DNA of 64,000 nucleotides from Streptosporangiales bacterium (GTDB lineage Bacteria > Actinomycetota > Actinomycetes > Streptosporangiales > WHST01). Under the pieces are notes generated by a model. That model ran no database searches, had not been told where the DNA came from, and saw only the letters and a list, made by a program, of their open reading frames with translations. Positions 26,406-37,619 of the stretch are shown here, piece by piece. Every line of letters starts with the position of its first letter. Position 1 is the stretch's first letter. A program made the translations under genes and the position numbers. The stretch lies in contig WHST01000002.1 of NCBI GenBank assembly GCA_009379955.1, positions 61,516 to 125,515 on the forward strand. Reading direction: 5' to 3'.

Positions 26406-27758
26406 ATGACCGACCTCCCCCTGCGCGAGTCCGTCCGCCACGCCATGCCCGCGGTCCGGTCCGCTCTCGAAGACCTCGTCCGCATCCCGTCGGTCTCGGC
26501 CGACCCCGGTTCGGCCGCCTCGGTGCGGGACAGCGCCGAGCGGACCGCGGAGCTGTTCCGCGAGGCGGGTGCGCCGGACGTCGAGATCCTGCAGGTGGAG
26601 GACGGGCAGCCGGCGGTCGTCGCGCGCTGGCCGGCTCCCGAGGGCATGCCGACGGTGCTGCTGTACGCGCACCACGACGTGCAACCGGTCGGCGACCGGA
26701 CCGCGTGGCGCACCGACCCGTTCGAGCCCACGCTGCGCGACGGCCGGCTGTACGGGCGCGGCACGGCCGACGACAAGGCCGGGGTCGCCCTGCACCTCGC
26801 CGCGATCAAGGCGCACGGCGGGAGACCGCCGATCGGGGTGACCGTCTTCGTCGAGGGCGAGGAGGAGATCGGCAGCCCGAAGCTCGCGCCGTTCCTGGAG
26901 AAGTACCGCGACCTGCTCGCCGCCGACGTCATCGTGCTGGCCGACTCGATGAACTGGAAGGTCGGCGTCCCCGCGCTCACCGTCTCGCTGCGCGGGCTCG
27001 CCGAGTGTTTCGTCGAGGTGCGCACGCTCGCCGGAGCCGTGCACAGCGGCATGAGCGGCGGCATCGTCCCGGACGCGCTCAGCACGCTGTGCCGGGTGCT
27101 CGCCAGCCTGCACGACGACGACGGCACCGTGGCCGTCGAGGGACTGGTGTCGGACGAGAGCGACCCGCTCGACCTCACCGAGGAGCGGGTGCGCGCCGAG
27201 ACCGGCGCGGTCGACGGGCTGCAACTCGTCGGCACCGGCTCGCTCACGTCCCGGATGTGGAGCAGGCCCGCGGTCTCCGTGCTGGCCGTCGACGCGCCCC
27301 GCATCGCCGACGCGGTCAACGTCCAGGTCCCCGTCGCGCGGGCGAAGGTGAGCATGCGGATCGCGCCGGGCGACGACGCCGTCCGGGCGCAGGAGGCGCT
27401 GCGCCGCCACCTCGAGACCCACGTGCCGTGGGGCGCGCAGGTCACCGTCACGCCGGGGGAGCTCGGGCAGGGGTACCGGGTCCCCGCCGACGGCCCCGCG
27501 TACGACGCCGCACGCGCGGCGTTCGGTGCGGCCTGGGGTCACCCGCCCGTCGACGTCGGCGTCGGCGGATCGATCCCGTTCCTCGCGGCGTTCAACGCCG
27601 TGTTCCCCGACGCCGCGCTCCTCGTCACCGGCGTCGAGGACCCCGACGCCGGTGCGCACGGCACGAACGAGAGCCTCCACCTGGCCGAGTTCGAGCACGC
27701 GTGCGTCGCCGAGGCGCTGCTGCTCACCGAGCTCGCGGATCGGCTGACGGAGCACTAG
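26406..27758 (+). CDS. M20-family dipeptidase / metallopeptidase
   Basis: A 450-residue cytosolic enzyme with the metal-binding HHDVQP, GRGTADDKAG (bridging Asp), general-base pair in EGEEEIGSP, ADSMNW, and C-terminal HGTNESLH. These place it with the carnosinase/CPG2-like dipeptidases of M20, which cleave C-terminal residues from dipeptides using two zinc ions. ATG at 26406 follows GGAGGTCGCCTC. The 119 bp upstream contain only low-complexity CTCCGCTCCTCGCTC sequence. The stop touches the next ATG. Confidence 0.92.
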   Translation: MTDLPLRESVRHAMPAVRSALEDLVRIPSVSADPGSAASVRDSAERTAELFREAGAPDVEILQVEDGQPAVVARWPAPEGMPTVLLYAHHDVQPVGDRTAWRTDPFEPTLRDGRLYGRGTADDKAGVALHLAAIKAHGGRPPIGVTVFVEGEEEIGSPKLAPFLEKYRDLLAADVIVLADSMNWKVGVPALTVSLRGLAECFVEVRTLAGAVHSGMSGGIVPDALSTLCRVLASLHDDDGTVAVEGLVSDESDPLDLTEERVRAETGAVDGLQLVGTGSLTSRMWSRPAVSVLAVDAPRIADAVNVQVPVARAKVSMRIAPGDDAVRAQEALRRHLETHVPWGAQVTVTPGELGQGYRVPADGPAYDAARAAFGAAWGHPPVDVGVGGSIPFLAAFNAVFPDAALLVTGVEDPDAGAHGTNESLHLAEFEHACVAEALLLTELADRLTEH

Positions 27759-28988
27759 ATGGAGAGATCGGCGACGCACGCCGCGAGGCGGACGTCGCGG
27801 GTGACTCCGTCGCGCGCGTCCTCCGTCCTGCTGCTCCTCGGGGTGCTGCTCATCGCGGCGAACCTGCGACCGACGCTGCTCAGCGTCGGCCCGTTGCTGC
27901 CGATGATCCGGGCGAGCGAGGGCCTGTCGGCGAGCGGGGCGGGCGTGCTCAACGCGCTGCCGCTCGTCGCGTTCGCCGGCACCTCGATCCTCGTGCCGCG
28001 GGCCGGCCGCCGGCTCGGCATCGAACGCGCGCTGCTCGTCGCGCTCGTCGTCCTCGCCGTCGGCACGGTGCTGCGGTCGCTGCCGTCGCTCGGTGCACTG
28101 TTCGGCGGCACGGTGGTGCTGTGCGTCGGCATCGCCGGCGCCAACGTGCTGCTGCCCAGCCTGATCAAGCGCGACTTCCCCGCGCGGGTGAGCGTGATGA
28201 CCGCGTTCTACGGGGCGACGATGACGATCGTCTCCGCCGTCGCGGCGGGCGTGGCGGTGCCCCTGGCCTCGGTGCTGCCCGGCGGGTGGCGCGGCTCGCT
28301 CGCGTGCTGGGTGGTGCTGACCGCCGTCGCGATCGCCGTCTGGGCGGTCGCGGCGACCCGCGTCCCGGGACGCACCGCATCCGTCGGCGCGACATCGCCG
28401 GTGGGCATCCCGTGGCGGTCCGCGCTGGCGTGGCAGGTCACGGTGTTCATGGGCCTGCAGGCGTTCGCGTTCTACGTGCTCGTGGGCTGGCTGCCCACCC
28501 TGCTGCACAGCTACGGCATGAGCGACGAACGCGCGGGCCTGATGCTGCTGCTGTCGCAGGGCGTGAGCGTGGTGACGTACCTGCTGAGCCCGCTCGCGAT
28601 ACGGCGCTTCTCCGACCAGCGGTTCGTCGCGGCCGCGACGGCGCTCCTGCAGGCCGGCGGCTGGCTGGGCCTCATGCTCGCTCCCGGCCTGGCCGTCGTG
28701 TGGGTCGTCGTGCTCGGGGTGGCGCTCAGCGTCTCGATGGTCCTGGCCCTGTCGTTCTTCAGCCTCCGTGCCGCCGACCCGCACGGTGCCGCGGCCCTGT
28801 CCGGCATGGGCCAGTCGCTCGGCTACCTGCTGGCCGCGGCAGGTCCCGCGATCTTCGGGGTGCTCGGCGAGGTCACCGGCGGCTGGACGGTCCCGCTGGT
28901 CATCGTCACCGCGATCGCCGTCGGCCTCGCGACGACCGGCCTCTTCGCCGGCCGCGACCGCCAGGTGACCGGCGACCAGCCGTCCTGA
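27759..28988 (+). CDS. CynX/NimT-family MFS transporter
   Basis: A 409-residue, 12-helix MFS protein. LLLGVLLIAANLRPTLLSVGPLLPMIR near the N-terminus is the hallmark of the CynX/NimT group (cyanate and 2-nitroimidazole transporters). Other recognisable parts are GANVLLPSLIKRDFP in helix 4 and FYVLVGWLPTLL in helix 7. Substrate unknown; co-translation with the M20 peptidase (ATG directly follows TAG) suggests a peptide or amino-acid-derived solute, which is only inference. Confidence 0.9.
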   Translation: MERSATHAARRTSRVTPSRASSVLLLLGVLLIAANLRPTLLSVGPLLPMIRASEGLSASGAGVLNALPLVAFAGTSILVPRAGRRLGIERALLVALVVLAVGTVLRSLPSLGALFGGTVVLCVGIAGANVLLPSLIKRDFPARVSVMTAFYGATMTIVSAVAAGVAVPLASVLPGGWRGSLACWVVLTAVAIAVWAVAATRVPGRTASVGATSPVGIPWRSALAWQVTVFMGLQAFAFYVLVGWLPTLLHSYGMSDERAGLMLLLSQGVSVVTYLLSPLAIRRFSDQRFVAAATALLQAGGWLGLMLAPGLAVVWVVVLGVALSVSMVLALSFFSLRAADPHGAAALSGMGQSLGYLLAAAGPAIFGVLGEVTGGWTVPLVIVTAIAVGLATTGLFAGRDRQVTGDQPS

Positions 28989-29005
28989 CCGGGCACGTCG
29001 GTCGC

Positions 29006-29053
29006 GGTCGCCCCCGACCCCCGCTGGGGACCCCGGTCGGGGTGCGGGCGACC
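29006..29053. terminator. Bidirectional hairpin between convergent genes
   Basis: GGTCGCCC (29006-29013) pairs with GGGCGACC (29046-29053), and the inner CCCCGACC pairs with GGTCGGGG (29035-29042). It lies between the convergent CynX-type and MBL-fold genes and has no T-run, as usual in high-GC actinobacteria. The second half is followed by a partial tandem copy: TGGGGACCCCGGT-GGGGTGCG at 29055-29075 repeats 29025-29046. Confidence 0.7.
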
Positions 29054-29077
29054 GTTGGGGACCCCGGTGGGGTGCGC

Positions 29078-29821
29078 TCAGGCGACGTCGAGGACGAGGC
29101 CCGGTCTCGCGACGGTGATCGGGCCGTCGTAGGCGGTGGCCGCCGCGCGGCGCGCGTCGGCCGGGTCGGTGCCGGGCCACAGGTGGGTGAGGACCAGGTG
29201 GCCGACACCGGCCCGCGCGGCGTAGCCGCCGGCGTCGCGTGCGCTGCCGAGCCGTCCCGCCTCCTCGGCGGGGACGGCGTCGGTGTGCGTGGCCTCGCAG
29301 AGAAAGACGTCGGCGTCGCGGGCGAGGTCGACGACCGCGGGGCTCGGGCCGGTGTCGCCGGTGTACGCGAGCACGGAGCCCGCGACGCCGATCCGGTAGC
29401 CGTTGTCGGGCACGCTGTGCGGCAGGTCGAACGCCTCGACGTCGTACGGCCCGACGCGGCGGACGTCGCCCGCGGGGAAGTCGTGCAGCGTGTACGCGCC
29501 GGCCAGCATGCCGGGTCGGTCGAGTGCGAGCACCGCGTCGAGCGCGCCGGGCGGCGCGTACACCGGGAGTGCGGGCGGCGGGACGTCACGTAGGGCCAGT
29601 GACCGCAGCAGCGGGTTGAGGTCGGCGCAGTGGTCGGGGTGGCGGTGGGTGACGAGCACCGCGTCGACGTCGTCGGGCTGGTGGGTGCGCAGCAGCGCGG
29701 GCATCGTCGCGTACCCGGGGTCGACGAGCAGCGTGAAGTCCTCGTGCTCGACGAGGTAGCCGCTGCACGGCTGGTCGGCCGTCGGCCAGGCGCCGCAGCC
29801 GCCGAGCACGGTGAGTCTCAC
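29078..29821 (-). CDS. MBL-fold metallo-hydrolase
   Basis: A 247-residue metallo-beta-lactamase-fold protein with the metal motif THRHPDHCAD (HxHxDH), a later GDTGPSP Asp ligand, and HLVLTHLWPG near the C-terminus. The layout resembles RNase Z/cyclic-phosphodiesterase-like hydrolases of actinobacteria near murI and rph, but the exosite of RNase Z is not apparent, so the substrate is unassigned. GTG at 29821 is preceded by AGGAGGT. It lies nine bases after the YcaQ-type gene and is co-transcribed with it. Confidence 0.88.
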   Translation of the reverse strand: MRLTVLGGCGAWPTADQPCSGYLVEHEDFTLLVDPGYATMPALLRTHQPDDVDAVLVTHRHPDHCADLNPLLRSLALRDVPPPALPVYAPPGALDAVLALDRPGMLAGAYTLHDFPAGDVRRVGPYDVEAFDLPHSVPDNGYRIGVAGSVLAYTGDTGPSPAVVDLARDADVFLCEATHTDAVPAEEAGRLGSARDAGGYAARAGVGHLVLTHLWPGTDPADARRAAATAYDGPITVARPGLVLDVA

Positions 29822-29830
29822 ACCTACCTC

Positions 29831-30997
29831 CTAGGCGCGCTTGACGGCGAGCCGCAGCGGTTCCGCGAGGTGCGCGGGCGTGACCTGCTCGACCCGGACA
29901 TCGTCGCAGCCCACCCAGCGTGCCGCCTCGCGTAACGCCGTGGCCATCGGCCCGACCGTCGACCTGCGGGCGAGCGACACCTGCCGCGCGACGACGGTGG
30001 AGTTCTCGCGTGCGGGGTCGACCCGCCCGGCGAGCTCGCCGCCGGTGAGCAGCGGCATGGCGAAGTAGCCGTGGATCCGCTTGGGCCTGGGGACGTACGC
30101 CTCGAGCCGGTGGGTGAAGTCGAAGAGCCGTTCGGTGCGGCGGCGGTCCCAGACGAGGGAGTCGAACGGCGACAGCAGGGTGGTGCGGCAGCGTCCGGTC
30201 GGGGTGTCGGCTAGCGCGTCGGGGTCGGCCCATGCGTCGACACTCCACCCCTCGACGGCGACGGGGACCAGGCCGGTGGCGGGCAGCACGGCCTCGACCT
30301 GGTCGATCCTGACCCGAACGTAGTCGGCGAGGTCGGCCTTCGCCGCGACCCCCATCGCGCGTCCGGCGCCGGCGACGAGCCGGGTGAGGCAGGTCTCGTC
30401 GTCCTCGTCGTACCGGAGCTCGGCCGGCACCGCCCGCTCGCTCAGCTCGTAGATGCGGCGCCACCCGCGCCTCTCGACGCAGACGGCGTCGCCGATGTCG
30501 AGCAGCCACTCGACCGCGATCTTGACGTCGGACCAGTCCCACCACGGCCCGCCCTTCTTGGCGCCGCCGAGGTCGGTGGCCGACAGCGGTCCCTCGGCCC
30601 GCAGCTGGGCGTGCACCTCGCGCACGGTGCGCTCGTGCACCTGGTGCCACCGGCGGCCCTTCGCGCGGCGCTCCCGCCGCCGGAACGCGTAGTGCGGCCA
30701 CTCCTCGAGCGGCAGGATGCAGGCGGCGTGCGACCAGTACTCGAACGTGCGGGGCGGCTGCGCCCAGTACGCCCGCTCGACCCGGGGGCGGCCGACGGCG
30801 CCGAGGCGCGCGTACGGCACCAGCTCGTGCGAGCGCGCCAGCACCGAGATCGTGTCGAGCTGCACCGCGCCGAGACGGCGCAGGACCGCGCCGGTGTCAC
30901 GCACGTCGCGGGGCCCGTAGAGGCCCTGGGCACGCAGCGCCAGCCGGCGCGCGTCGGTGCGGCTGAGGATGGCCTGCGGGCGGGGAGCCTTGCTCAT
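29831..30997 (-). CDS. YcaQ/AlkX-type winged-helix DNA glycosylase
   Basis: A 388-residue HTH_42 family protein. The segment LGAVQLDTISVLARSHELVPYARLG contains the QxD catalytic motif (Gln-Leu-Asp) of the AlkX/YcaQ branch, which unhooks interstrand DNA crosslinks and removes bulky alkylated purines; the AlkZ branch has QxQ instead. FEYWSHAACILP, SPFDSLVWDRRRTERLFDF and YVPRPKRIHGYFAMPLL are also family hallmarks. TACGCT lies eight bases before the ATG. It is cytoplasmic and upstream of the MBL-fold gene in one operon. Confidence 0.92.
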   Translation of the reverse strand: MSKAPRPQAILSRTDARRLALRAQGLYGPRDVRDTGAVLRRLGAVQLDTISVLARSHELVPYARLGAVGRPRVERAYWAQPPRTFEYWSHAACILPLEEWPHYAFRRRERRAKGRRWHQVHERTVREVHAQLRAEGPLSATDLGGAKKGGPWWDWSDVKIAVEWLLDIGDAVCVERRGWRRIYELSERAVPAELRYDEDDETCLTRLVAGAGRAMGVAAKADLADYVRVRIDQVEAVLPATGLVPVAVEGWSVDAWADPDALADTPTGRCRTTLLSPFDSLVWDRRRTERLFDFTHRLEAYVPRPKRIHGYFAMPLLTGGELAGRVDPARENSTVVARQVSLARRSTVGPMATALREAARWVGCDDVRVEQVTPAHLAEPLRLAVKRA

Positions 30998-31038
30998 GAG
31001 TCAGGAGCGTACGGACCCGCGCCGACAGTGGCCGGGGG

Positions 31039-31413
31039 TCAGTTGGAGGCGGCGGTGCTGTCGCGCCTGGCGGAGGTCTCCGCGGCGGCGTCGACGGGCT
31101 CGCCGCTCACGTCGGGGGCGTCGCCCGGCACGGCTGGTTCGAGCCGGTCGCGGGAACGCTCGGTGACCGTGCCGTGGATCGGGCTGACGTGGTCCTCGGC
31201 GTCGGCCTCGTGCAGCGGGTCGAGCTCGACGTCGGCGAAGATGTCGACCGCGACGGCGAAGATGCCGCCGACCACGACCACGCCCACCGAGATCCAGAAG
31301 AGCAGCCAGTTACCCAGGATGAGAGCGACTCCACCGAGGGTGAAGCCGGCGAGGATGATCACGACGGCTATCCACGACACCGCACGGCCCCGGTTGCGCT
31401 CGCCGTCCGCCAT
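31039..31413 (-). CDS. HGxxPAAW-like two-helix membrane protein with extended tail
   Basis: A 124-residue protein. VSWIAVVIILAGFTLGGVALILGNWLLFWISVGVVVVGGIFAVAV matches the two-helix core of the small actinobacterial HGxxPAAW family, but the namesake motif is replaced by NRGRAVSW and an acidic tail of about 60 residues (ELDPLHEADAEDHVSPIHG...) is added. Function unknown. ATG at 31413 has AGTGAGG six bases upstream; a GTG at 31434 is a weaker alternative. Confidence 0.7.
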   Translation of the reverse strand: MADGERNRGRAVSWIAVVIILAGFTLGGVALILGNWLLFWISVGVVVVGGIFAVAVDIFADVELDPLHEADAEDHVSPIHGTVTERSRDRLEPAVPGDAPDVSGEPVDAAAETSARRDSTAASN

Positions 31414-31703
31414 CTTCGCCTCACTCGCTCTCACGCTTGGACGCGCTCGCCTCCTCGCTCGCCTCCGGCAGGCGCCGCGACGACACCCTGCCCCGTCCGG
31501 CAGGCGTCGCGACCCCTACCTGCGGCTCGCTCGTCAGCTCCTGCGCTCACGCCGATCCTGTCCGGGCCAGTATGCCGTGTCGGGTCCGATTCCGTCCGGC
31601 GGCATGACCACTCCCGGCGAGGCGCTCTACCATGGGTCGGACGAGGGTAGTGCCGTCGGCAACTGCCCCGGCCACGCGCATGCCATCCGAGGAGTCAATT
31701 CCA
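31414..31703. other. Non-coding secA upstream region
   Basis: 290 bp with no gene. It contains an 18-base direct repeat (TCCGGCAGGCGCCGCGAC at 31464-31481 and, with one change, 31496-31513), the reverse copy of the 25-base repeat shared with 24038-24062 (31525-31549), and CT-rich low-complexity sequence. The last part carries the secA ribosome-binding site GAGGAG. No promoter could be placed with confidence. Confidence 0.6.
31525..31549 (-). repeat. 25-base repeat shared with 24038-24062 (copy 2)
   Basis: Exact reverse complement of the copy at 24038-24062. It lies about 155 bp before the secA start. Together the two copies bracket the accessory block of DHA2, TetR, M20, CynX, MBL and YcaQ genes in inverted orientation. 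Confidence 0.85.
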
Positions 31704-34544
<2,841 letters not shown>

Positions 34545-34555
34545 CCCCGGGTCGG

Positions 34556-35185
34556 TCAGGCGAGCTCGAACGCGGTGCAGCGCCAGCGGCCGCGCCACGG
34601 CTCGAGTCGCAGCGCGACCGCGCGGACACGGTCACCGCGCCGGACGAGTGCGCAGGCCTCGGCGACCGTCGGCGTCGGGCGGGAGACGCGCACCGACCTC
34701 ACGTGCACCGGCGGGCGTGGCGTCAGGTCGACGGTGGGCCGGGTGCGGGCGAGGGTGAGTGCCCGCTCGGTGACGGCCTCGTAGACGCCGTCGGACGTCC
34801 ACGGCAGCAGCTGTCCGTGCGGCCGCAGACCAGTGAGCGCCTCGAGGAGCGCCTGCGCCAGCCGGCCGATCCACGGCCGGTGGAGCTCGGGCAGCGGACC
34901 GTCCGACTCGTCGTCGTCCGGGTCGTCGACCGGCACCTCGTGCGTCAGGTCGGCCTGCGGATCGGAGACCAGGCGGAGGGGCACGGGTCGGCGACGCGGT
35001 GCGGGCTCCGGCTGCGGCCGGGTGACGACGGGCGGCGCGATCGCCGGGGACGCGAGGGCGAGCGAGCCCTGCAGCCACGCGGCGGCGGTCGGGAGTGCGG
35101 GCACGTGCGCAGCCTCGTCGTCGTACGGCGGCTCGCTGTGCGGTGTCGGGAGGCGGTGCAACCGGGTCGGCGTACACGTGGTCAT
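34556..35185 (-). CDS. Rv3235-family protein
   Basis: A 209-residue protein. The first 110 residues are proline-rich and low-complexity. The C-terminal 100 form the conserved part: LAQALLEALTGLRPHGQLLPWTSDGVYEAV..., VRVSRPTPTVAEACALVRRGDRVRAVALRLEPWRGRWRCTAFEL. Members lie next to secA in many actinobacteria (Rv3235c near Rv3240c); function unknown. It is convergent with secA (11 bp apart) and 22 bp downstream of the LysM gene, with which it is co-transcribed. Confidence 0.8.
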   Translation of the reverse strand: MTTCTPTRLHRLPTPHSEPPYDDEAAHVPALPTAAAWLQGSLALASPAIAPPVVTRPQPEPAPRRRPVPLRLVSDPQADLTHEVPVDDPDDDESDGPLPELHRPWIGRLAQALLEALTGLRPHGQLLPWTSDGVYEAVTERALTLARTRPTVDLTPRPPVHVRSVRVSRPTPTVAEACALVRRGDRVRAVALRLEPWRGRWRCTAFELA

Positions 35186-35207
35186 CTCGGGCTCCTCGGG
35201 AAGGTCG

Positions 35208-35894
35208 TCAGGACGCGGGTGCGCGCAGGCGCTGGCCGGGATGGATCAGGTCCGGGTCGGCGCCGACGACGCCGCGGTTGGCCGCGTACCACCGCGGCCA
35301 TGCGCGGGCCACCTCCGCGGAGGACGGTCGGCCGGGCAGCTGCGCGGCCGCGAGGGACCAGAGGGAGTCGCCCCGCCGGACGACGACGGTCTGCGCGCGC
35401 TCGTGCGGGCGGCGCTTCTTCGGCGTGGTGACGGGGCGGTCGGGTGACGGCAGGCGTTCCTTCGCCGCCACACCGGGACCGGTGGCGGCGGTCCCGGCGC
35501 CGAGCGCGGGACCCGAGGCGGCCTGCGCGGAGTGGCCCGTCGTCGCGGTGACCGCGAGGGTCGCGCCGAGCGTGGCCTCGAGCAGCCGGCGGACCAGGGC
35601 GGGGGTCACGCGGCGGGCGAGTGCGGCGGCGCACCGCCCGAGGGCGCCCGGCAGCCGGCCGAGCAGGCAGAGCAGGAGGCAGCCCGCGAACCACGTCACG
35701 ACGAGCCAGGCAGCGGTCGCGGTGGCGGCCGCGAGCGCGGACTCGTAGTCGAGGTGGCCGCCGCGGGCGATCAGGGCGAACGGCTCGGCGGACGCCCAGG
35801 CGAGCGCGCCGGTGAGCGCACCGACGCCGCCGAGCAGTGCCGCGAGGCGCCAGATCGCACCATGGAACCGGACGTTTGCACGCCGAACAGTCAT
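35208..35894 (-). CDS. LysM-domain membrane protein
   Basis: A 228-residue protein with two N-terminal membrane helices (about residues 14-35 and 55-80), a Pro/Ala-rich linker, and a C-terminal LysM domain (VVVRRGDSLWSLAAAQLPGRPSSAEVARAWPRWYAANRGVVGADPDLIHPGQRLRAP). LysM binds peptidoglycan N-acetylglucosamine, so the protein likely tethers membrane to wall. The ATG at 35894 has AGGGG six bases upstream; TATGAT in the AT-rich 87-bp gap is a plausible -10 box. Confidence 0.85.
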   Translation of the reverse strand: MTVRRANVRFHGAIWRLAALLGGVGALTGALAWASAEPFALIARGGHLDYESALAAATATAAWLVVTWFAGCLLLCLLGRLPGALGRCAAALARRVTPALVRRLLEATLGATLAVTATTGHSAQAASGPALGAGTAATGPGVAAKERLPSPDRPVTTPKKRRPHERAQTVVVRRGDSLWSLAAAQLPGRPSSAEVARAWPRWYAANRGVVGADPDLIHPGQRLRAPAS

Positions 35895-35981
35895 GTTGAC
35901 CCCTGAATCATATGTTTAGCTATGTTTGCTTTCATACGCCTCCACTGAGCCACGGTCAAGTGGGTGGTGCAGAATTCGTCC

Positions 35982-36557
35982 ATGCGATGGGAGCGGCTCT
36001 TCGCCGACCTGGAGACCGAGCTCGCCGCCGCCGAGGCGGCCGAGCGCGACGTCGAGGTGGCGGAGCGCACCAGGGCCGAGGTGGCGAAGCTGCGCCTCGT
36101 CGACCGCCTGCGGGTGGCCGGCGAGGCGTCACTGACGGTCGAGCTCGCGGGCGTCGGGTCGTGGGCGGGCCGGGTCGTCGACACCGGTCCCGACTGGGTG
36201 CTGCTGCGCGGCGACCCGCGAGGCGACGCGCTGGTGGCGCTCGACGCGGTGCGCACCGTGAGCGGCCTGCCGCCGCGCTCGGCCGTGCCGGGCAGCGAGG
36301 GCCGGGTGGCCGAGCGCTTCCGCATCGGCGCCGTGCTGCGCGGCGTCGCGCGCGACCGGGCAGGCGTGCAGGTGTGGGTGCGTGACGGCCGCACGCACGC
36401 CGGCACGGTCGACCGGGTGGGCGCCGACTACCTCGAGCTGGCCGAGCACGAGCCCGACCTGCCACGACGCACGGCGGCGGTGCGCGGCGTGTGCCTGGTG
36501 CCGTTCGCCGCGCTGGCCGCGGTCGTCGTCAGTCCGCAGGTTCCTCGTCACCGGTGA
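35982..36557 (+). CDS. Conserved actinobacterial hypothetical protein (MRWERLFADLE family)
   Basis: A 191-residue cytoplasmic protein. It begins with a coiled-coil-like helix (MRWERLFADLETELAAAEAAERDVEVAERTRAEVAKLRLVDRL) and continues with two repeated beta-rich units (LTVELAGVGSWAGRVVDTGPDWVLLRG and VQVWVRDGRTHAGTVDRVGADYLELAEH) that look like Sm/LSM- or SH3-like small barrels. I recognise it only as a conserved unknown that starts this way in many actinobacteria. ATG at 35982 is preferred to the GTG at 35964. It overlaps the convergent HTH gene by 29 bp. Confidence 0.75.
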   Translation: MRWERLFADLETELAAAEAAERDVEVAERTRAEVAKLRLVDRLRVAGEASLTVELAGVGSWAGRVVDTGPDWVLLRGDPRGDALVALDAVRTVSGLPPRSAVPGSEGRVAERFRIGAVLRGVARDRAGVQVWVRDGRTHAGTVDRVGADYLELAEHEPDLPRRTAAVRGVCLVPFAALAAVVVSPQVPRHR

Positions 36558-36762
36558 ACGGGTGGGCGCGGATGAACCGCTGGGTCTCGCTGTACTTCTG
36601 CTGGATGTAGTCCTCCAGCGCCTGCGCCTCGACCCGCCACTGCCCGCGGCCGCCGACCTTGATGGCCGGCAGCTCCCCGTTGCGCACCAGTGCGTACGCC
36701 TGCGACGCCGAGATGTTGAGCTCGTCGGCGACGTCGGACAGCCGGAGGAACCGCGGTGGCAT
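36529..36762 (-). CDS. Small helix-turn-helix (excisionase/MerR-like) DNA-binding protein
   Basis: A 77-residue protein that is essentially one winged helix: MPPRFLRLSDVADELNISASQAYALVRNGELPAIKVGGRGQWRVEAQALEDYIQQKY. This is the HTH_17/excisionase fold that binds DNA, often as a cofactor for other proteins. No integrase is nearby, so it is more likely a regulator. It is divergent from the SAF/TadZ-like pair (180-bp gap) and may control it. ATG at 36762 is chosen because the domain starts there. Confidence 0.85.
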   Translation of the reverse strand: MPPRFLRLSDVADELNISASQAYALVRNGELPAIKVGGRGQWRVEAQALEDYIQQKYSETQRFIRAHPFTGDEEPAD

Positions 36763-36941
36763 GGCCGCAGTCTCCCACGACGACGCACCCCCGGAGCGGA
36801 GCCTCGGCGGATCTGGGGACAACCCGCCCGTCCGCCGGCCGGTTGTGCACAGCCACTTGGCTCCGGCGGTGGCCGTGGTGCAGCATGTCCGGCACTGCCA
36901 CGAACTGTCGTGGAGGGGGAACGGATGAGCGGGGCAGCGAG

Positions 36942-37619
36942 ATGACGACCGAGGGCATGCCGCCGGCCGCGCGGGTGCGTGGTCCGCGCTGGAAGGACGC
37001 CCGGTTGATCGTCGGGCTGCTGCTCGTGCTGGTGTCCGTCGCGGTCGGGGTGCAGGTGTTCCGCACCGCCGACCGCACGACGGCGGTGTGGGCGGCAGCG
37101 CGCGACCTCGACTCCGGTGCGGTCCTCGCCGCCGGCGACCTCGTCCAGCGCCGCGCCCGCCTGCTCGAGAGCACGTCGAAGTACGTCTCCGGCGCCCGGC
37201 CCCCGGTGGGCTACGTCGTCGTCCGTCCCGTGGGCGACGGTGAGCTGGTGCCGCGCGGCGCGCTCGTCACCCCGAGCAGGGCCCAGGAGCGGCGGTTGGT
37301 GACGGTGCCGGTGAGCCGCGGCCACCTGCCGGCCGGGCTCGCGGCGGGGCAGCGGGTCGACGTCTACGTCACGCCGACGAGCCGGGGCGGTGACACCGAG
37401 CCGGCCGCGCTCGTCGCGGCCGCGGCCGTCGTCGCCAGTGTGGGCGACTCCGGCGGGCGGCTCGGGTCGGCCGCCGGCGACGTCAGCGTGGTGCTGTCCG
37501 TGCCACCCGACCTGGTGCCCGGGCTCGTCGACGCCGTACGCCACGGCGAGGCCGACCTCGTCCGCATCCCACTCGGCAGCACGGCCACGGCGACGCCGCA
37601 GGGGAGCGGGAGCCCGTGA
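36942..37619 (+). CDS. SAF-domain (CpaB/RcpC-like) membrane protein
   Basis: A 225-residue protein with one N-terminal membrane helix (LIVGLLLVLVSVAVGVQVF) and an extracytoplasmic SAF domain (VWAAARDLDSGAVLAAGDLVQRRARL, GYVVVRPVGDGELVPRGALV, RRLVTVPVSRGHLPAGLAAGQRVDVYVT). CpaB proteins help assemble Tad/Flp pili. GTGA overlap couples it to the TadZ-like gene. Upstream, a GGAGGGGG site serves a six-codon frame (MSGAAR, 36925-36945) whose TGA overlaps this ATG, so translation may depend on that short leader. Confidence 0.82.
   Translation: MTTEGMPPAARVRGPRWKDARLIVGLLLVLVSVAVGVQVFRTADRTTAVWAAARDLDSGAVLAAGDLVQRRARLLESTSKYVSGARPPVGYVVVRPVGDGELVPRGALVTPSRAQERRLVTVPVSRGHLPAGLAAGQRVDVYVTPTSRGGDTEPAALVAAAAVVASVGDSGGRLGSAAGDVSVVLSVPPDLVPGLVDAVRHGEADLVRIPLGSTATATPQGSGSP

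Noticed and set aside
36529..36762. Small HTH protein as an excisionase marking a prophage or integrative element
   Set aside because: No integrase, attachment repeats, relaxase or phage gene is near. The fold is also common among ordinary regulators.
36815..36860. TGGGGACAA and TTGTGCACA near the SAF-domain gene, each one base from a DnaA box
   Set aside because: Only two imperfect boxes, no AT-rich unwinding region and no dnaA/dnaN nearby. Not evidence of an origin.
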